From assembly GCF_900143625.1 (NCBI RefSeq), contig NZ_FRFF01000157.1:1-64000 (forward strand): 64,000 nt of DNA, written 5' to 3'. The stretch is from Nocardiopsis sp. JB363. GTDB taxonomy: Bacteria > Actinomycetota > Actinomycetes > Streptosporangiales > Streptosporangiaceae. Of this stretch, positions 62,255-64,000 are shown piece after piece. A program made the position numbers and the translations under genes. The notes below the pieces were generated by a model. That model was not told the DNA's origin and did not search any database. It worked only from the letters and a program-made list of their open reading frames with translations. The stretch's first letter is position 1; each line of letters opens with the position of its first letter.

Positions 62255-63688
62255 ATGTCCGACACCAGTCCGGGTTTCATCAAGGTACTGGGCAGGGCCG
62301 ACGTCCTCGCCCTGGCCTTCGGCGCGATGATCGGCTTCGGCTGGATCGTCCTCACCGGCGAATTCATCGACGCGGCGGGCAGCGGCGGCGCCGCGCTGGC
62401 CTTCGTCATCGGTGGCGTCATCATGGCGTTCGTCGGCCTCACCTACGCCGAACTCGTCTCGGCCCTGCCCCACACGGGCGGCGAACACCACTACGCCATG
62501 CGGGCCATCGGTCCCAAGGGCGCCTTCGTCGCCTCCTGGGCGATGATCCTCGGCTACATCTCGGTGGTCGCATTCGAGGCCGTGGCGGTCCCACAGACCC
62601 TCGTCTACCTCTTTCCGAACATCGAGGTCGGCTACCTATGGACGATCGCCGAGTACGACATCCACGTCAGCCTCGTCGCCATCGGCGTGCTCAGCGCCGC
62701 GATCATGACCACGCTCAACTACGTCGGCATCAAACCGGCGAGCGTCTTCCAGACCGTCACGGTGCTGTTCCTGCTCGCGGCGGGCGCCGTCATGCTCACC
62801 GGCGCGTTCGTGGGCGGTTCCACCACCAACATGGAGCCCCTGTTCACCGGTGGGGTCTCCGGGATGTTCCTGGTACTGGTCGCCGTCCCGTTCCTGTTCG
62901 TGGGTTTCGACGTCATTCCGCAGTCGGCCGCCGAGATCAAGCTCCCCTATCGCATGGTCGGAACGCTCCTGGTGCTCTCGGTCTTCTGCGCGACCGCCTG
63001 GTACGTCCTGGTGATGCTGACCGCCGGAGCCGGGTTGCCCGCTTCCGACCTCCTGGGATCCGAACTCGCCTCGGCGGACTCCATGGCCGCCATGTGGAAT
63101 AGCGCCGCCATGGGCAACCTCCTGGTCCTCGGCGGCATTGCCGGCCTGCTGACCAGTTGGAACGCCTTCCTCATCGGAGGAAGTCGCCTCATCTACGCGA
63201 TGGCCCGATCTCGTATGCTCCCCGCCTGGTTCGGTGAACTGCATCCTCGCTTTCGCACCCCGGCCAACGCGGTGCTGTTCATCGGTGTGCTGTCGGCCTT
63301 CGCCCCGCTCTTCGGCCGCCCGATGCTCGTCTGGCTGGTCAACGCCGGCGGCCTCAACATCGTGATCGCCTACCTGATGGTGATCGTGTGCTTCCTGGTC
63401 CTACGCCGCCGCGAGCCGGACATGGAGCGCCCCTTCAAAGTGCCGGCGGGCGTCCCCGTGGGCGTCACCGCCTTCGTACTGGCCTTCAGCCTGTTCGTGC
63501 TGTACATGCCGGGCATGCCCGCCGCCCTGAGCTGGCCCCAGGAGTGGTCGATGGTGCTCGCGTGGTGGATCGGCGGCGCCGTCCTCATGTGGCGTCTCCC
63601 CCGTGTTTCCCCGGGTCCCGACGCCGAACAGCGCCTCATCGACGTCATGGACGCCAGGGCCAAGGGGCAGGAGACACCCGCTCCCTGA
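62255..63688 (+). CDS. APC-family amino acid permease
   Basis: 477-residue transporter with about 12 helices. Helix 1 has LALAFGAMIGFGWIVLTGEF, the unwound GAMIG-type motif of APC carriers, followed by FVGLTYAELVSALPHTGGEHHYAMRAIG. The Y(A)ELVSALPHTGGE block fits the amino acid-polyamine-organocation group. The substrate is not readable. ATG 62255 with GGGAG 8 bases upstream is chosen over 62198. Confidence 0.88.
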   Translation: MSDTSPGFIKVLGRADVLALAFGAMIGFGWIVLTGEFIDAAGSGGAALAFVIGGVIMAFVGLTYAELVSALPHTGGEHHYAMRAIGPKGAFVASWAMILGYISVVAFEAVAVPQTLVYLFPNIEVGYLWTIAEYDIHVSLVAIGVLSAAIMTTLNYVGIKPASVFQTVTVLFLLAAGAVMLTGAFVGGSTTNMEPLFTGGVSGMFLVLVAVPFLFVGFDVIPQSAAEIKLPYRMVGTLLVLSVFCATAWYVLVMLTAGAGLPASDLLGSELASADSMAAMWNSAAMGNLLVLGGIAGLLTSWNAFLIGGSRLIYAMARSRMLPAWFGELHPRFRTPANAVLFIGVLSAFAPLFGRPMLVWLVNAGGLNIVIAYLMVIVCFLVLRRREPDMERPFKVPAGVPVGVTAFVLAFSLFVLYMPGMPAALSWPQEWSMVLAWWIGGAVLMWRLPRVSPGPDAEQRLIDVMDARAKGQETPAP

Positions 63689-63705
63689 CGAACACGGGGC
63701 CGGTG

Positions 63706-63776
63706 GGGGCGGCTTCGCGCGTCGGATCACCCGTCACTCCATCGACGGCTTCCTCGACCGACCACCCGATCCCCTG
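63706..63776 (+). pseudogene. Relic of an esterase C-terminus
   Basis: About 70 bases that align with 62012-62082, the last 24 codons of the esterase gene, with 25 of 25 identical bases in the CACTCCATCGACGGCTTCCT block and a shared CCCCTGA end. In the same frame it reads GGFARRITRHSIDGFLD. There is no start and no upstream domain, so it is a remnant of a deleted paralogue or a duplication scar downstream of the permease. Confidence 0.65.
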
Positions 63777-63811
63777 AAATCACCTGGTCGGTCGAGGTGG
63801 ATCGCACTACG

Positions 63812-63892
63812 ATGTCCCGCATGACGCGGGTGTGCTCCACCACCATGACGAGCCGGACGATGATGTCGTCCGGCCTTCCCCGCGTGCTCTGA
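63812..63892 (+). CDS. Met-rich short ORF, candidate leader peptide for metG
   Basis: A 26-codon ORF (ATG 63812, TGA 63890-63892) with 5 Met codons, including the pair ATG-ATG at 63860-63865. It ends 73 bases before the metG start. A second in-frame ATG is at 63821. Ribosome site GAGGTGG (63794-63800) is 11 bases from the first ATG. The Met pair lies exactly in the loop of a perfect hairpin. Translation is unproven, but position and codon content fit an attenuator peptide. Confidence 0.45.
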   Translation: MSRMTRVCSTTMTSRTMMSSGLPRVL

Positions 63893-63959
63893 ACCTCTGT
63901 CCGCGGCAAGGCCCCCATGGGTCTTGCCTCCGGCAGGCGCCCGGCGGGGCCGGAAAGGA
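63852..63959 (+). promoter_or_regulatory. Candidate attenuation structures in the metG leader
   Basis: Hairpin 1: GCCGGACGA / TCGTCCGGC (63852-63860, 63866-63874) with loop TGATG holding the Met-Met codons. Hairpin 2: a 10-bp stem GGCAAGGCCC / GGGTCTTGCC (63905-63914, 63919-63928). Alternative: TCCGGCC (63869-63875) from hairpin 1 can pair with GGCCGGA (63948-63954) at the edge of the metG ribosome site GGAAAGGA. The two pairings are mutually exclusive. No T-box antiterminator sequence is present. Confidence 0.45.
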
Positions 63960-63965
63960 CCCGCC

Positions 63966-64000
63966 ATGGGTCGTTACCACGTCACCACCGCCATTCCCTA
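63966..64000 (+). CDS. metG: Methionyl-tRNA synthetase, first 11 codons only
   Basis: The ATG at 63966 begins MGRYHVTTAIPY, the first strand of the MetRS catalytic domain, which in full proteins continues with a NARPHLGHA-type HIGH motif just past the window. GGAAAGGA lies 6 bases upstream. The gene is cut by the window end, so the call rests on these few residues, which are distinctive for MetRS. Confidence 0.75.
   Translation, partial: MGRYHVTTAIP

Noticed and set aside
63820..63960. T-box riboswitch before metG
   Set aside because: No antiterminator sequence resembling the conserved T-box bulge and no specifier-stem layout could be found; the Met-rich ORF model fits better.

Overview
The window reads as a chromosomal segment of a high-GC Gram-positive actinobacterium, most likely in or near the Nocardiopsaceae (for example Nocardiopsis). 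The evidence is uniformly high GC at third codon positions, frequent GTG and TTG starts, GTGA or TTGA stop/start overlaps, a complete conservon (cvnABCD), the GlgE-TreS-maltokinase-GlgB pathway, a YhgE/TetR exporter unit and a CBS-domain GuaB1. The genus is an inference from gene content; there is no rRNA. I see no tRNA, rRNA, CRISPR array or insertion sequence.

Layout. 1-9.2 kb: envelope and housekeeping genes (CPBP membrane protein cut by the window edge, M48 protease, M20 amidohydrolase, acyltransferase-3, CDP-alcohol phosphotransferase, GuaB1, endonuclease V). 9.3-15.4 kb: LytM-type M23 protein, an ABC-like/YhgE/TetR unit whose ATPase has lost its Walker A lysine, DUF3592 and a VanZ/RDD-like membrane protein. 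15.8-22.1 kb: a conservon (sensor kinase, roadblock, DUF742, GTPase) extended by two tandem MpaB-type (DUF2236) oxygenase genes and a translationally coupled stub of an MFS transporter. 22.2-33.2 kb: a DHA2 exporter, then a cell-envelope locus. That locus holds ubiA-dprE1-dprE2 (decaprenyl-phospho-arabinose synthesis), a DUF3068 protein, a membrane acyltransferase, a GT-C-like membrane protein and two methyltransferases. The second methyltransferase closely resembles M. tuberculosis Rv0224c/MtrP. Three KstR-like palindromes sit in the two divergent promoter regions here.

33.2-40.6 kb: CNNM/CBS transporter, two membrane beta-propeller-like proteins, a stand-alone LigD-type polymerase domain, and a lower-GC, C-terminally truncated NB-ARC (STAND) ATPase coupled to one beta-propeller gene. 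40.6-51.6 kb: etfBA, a Ser/Thr kinase with a multi-span C-terminus, enoyl-CoA hydratase, a thiamine-type ECF transporter (ykoEDC) under a TPP riboswitch, and a class A PBP. 52.4-60.2 kb: glgE-treS-mak-glgB, converting trehalose through maltose-1-phosphate to branched alpha-glucan, with a perfect CRP/GlxR-type site in the leader. 60.2-64 kb: TetR and divergent esterase, an APC permease followed by a scar resembling the esterase C-terminus, and the start of metG preceded by a Met-rich short ORF with hairpins that suggest attenuation.

The strongest candidates for new biology are the Met-codon leader before metG, the co-localised DPA and Rv0224c/Rv0228-type envelope locus with its shared operator, the conservon with duplicated MpaB oxygenases, and the coupled beta-propeller/NB-ARC pair. 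All functional statements rest on motif reading by eye, without any database search.
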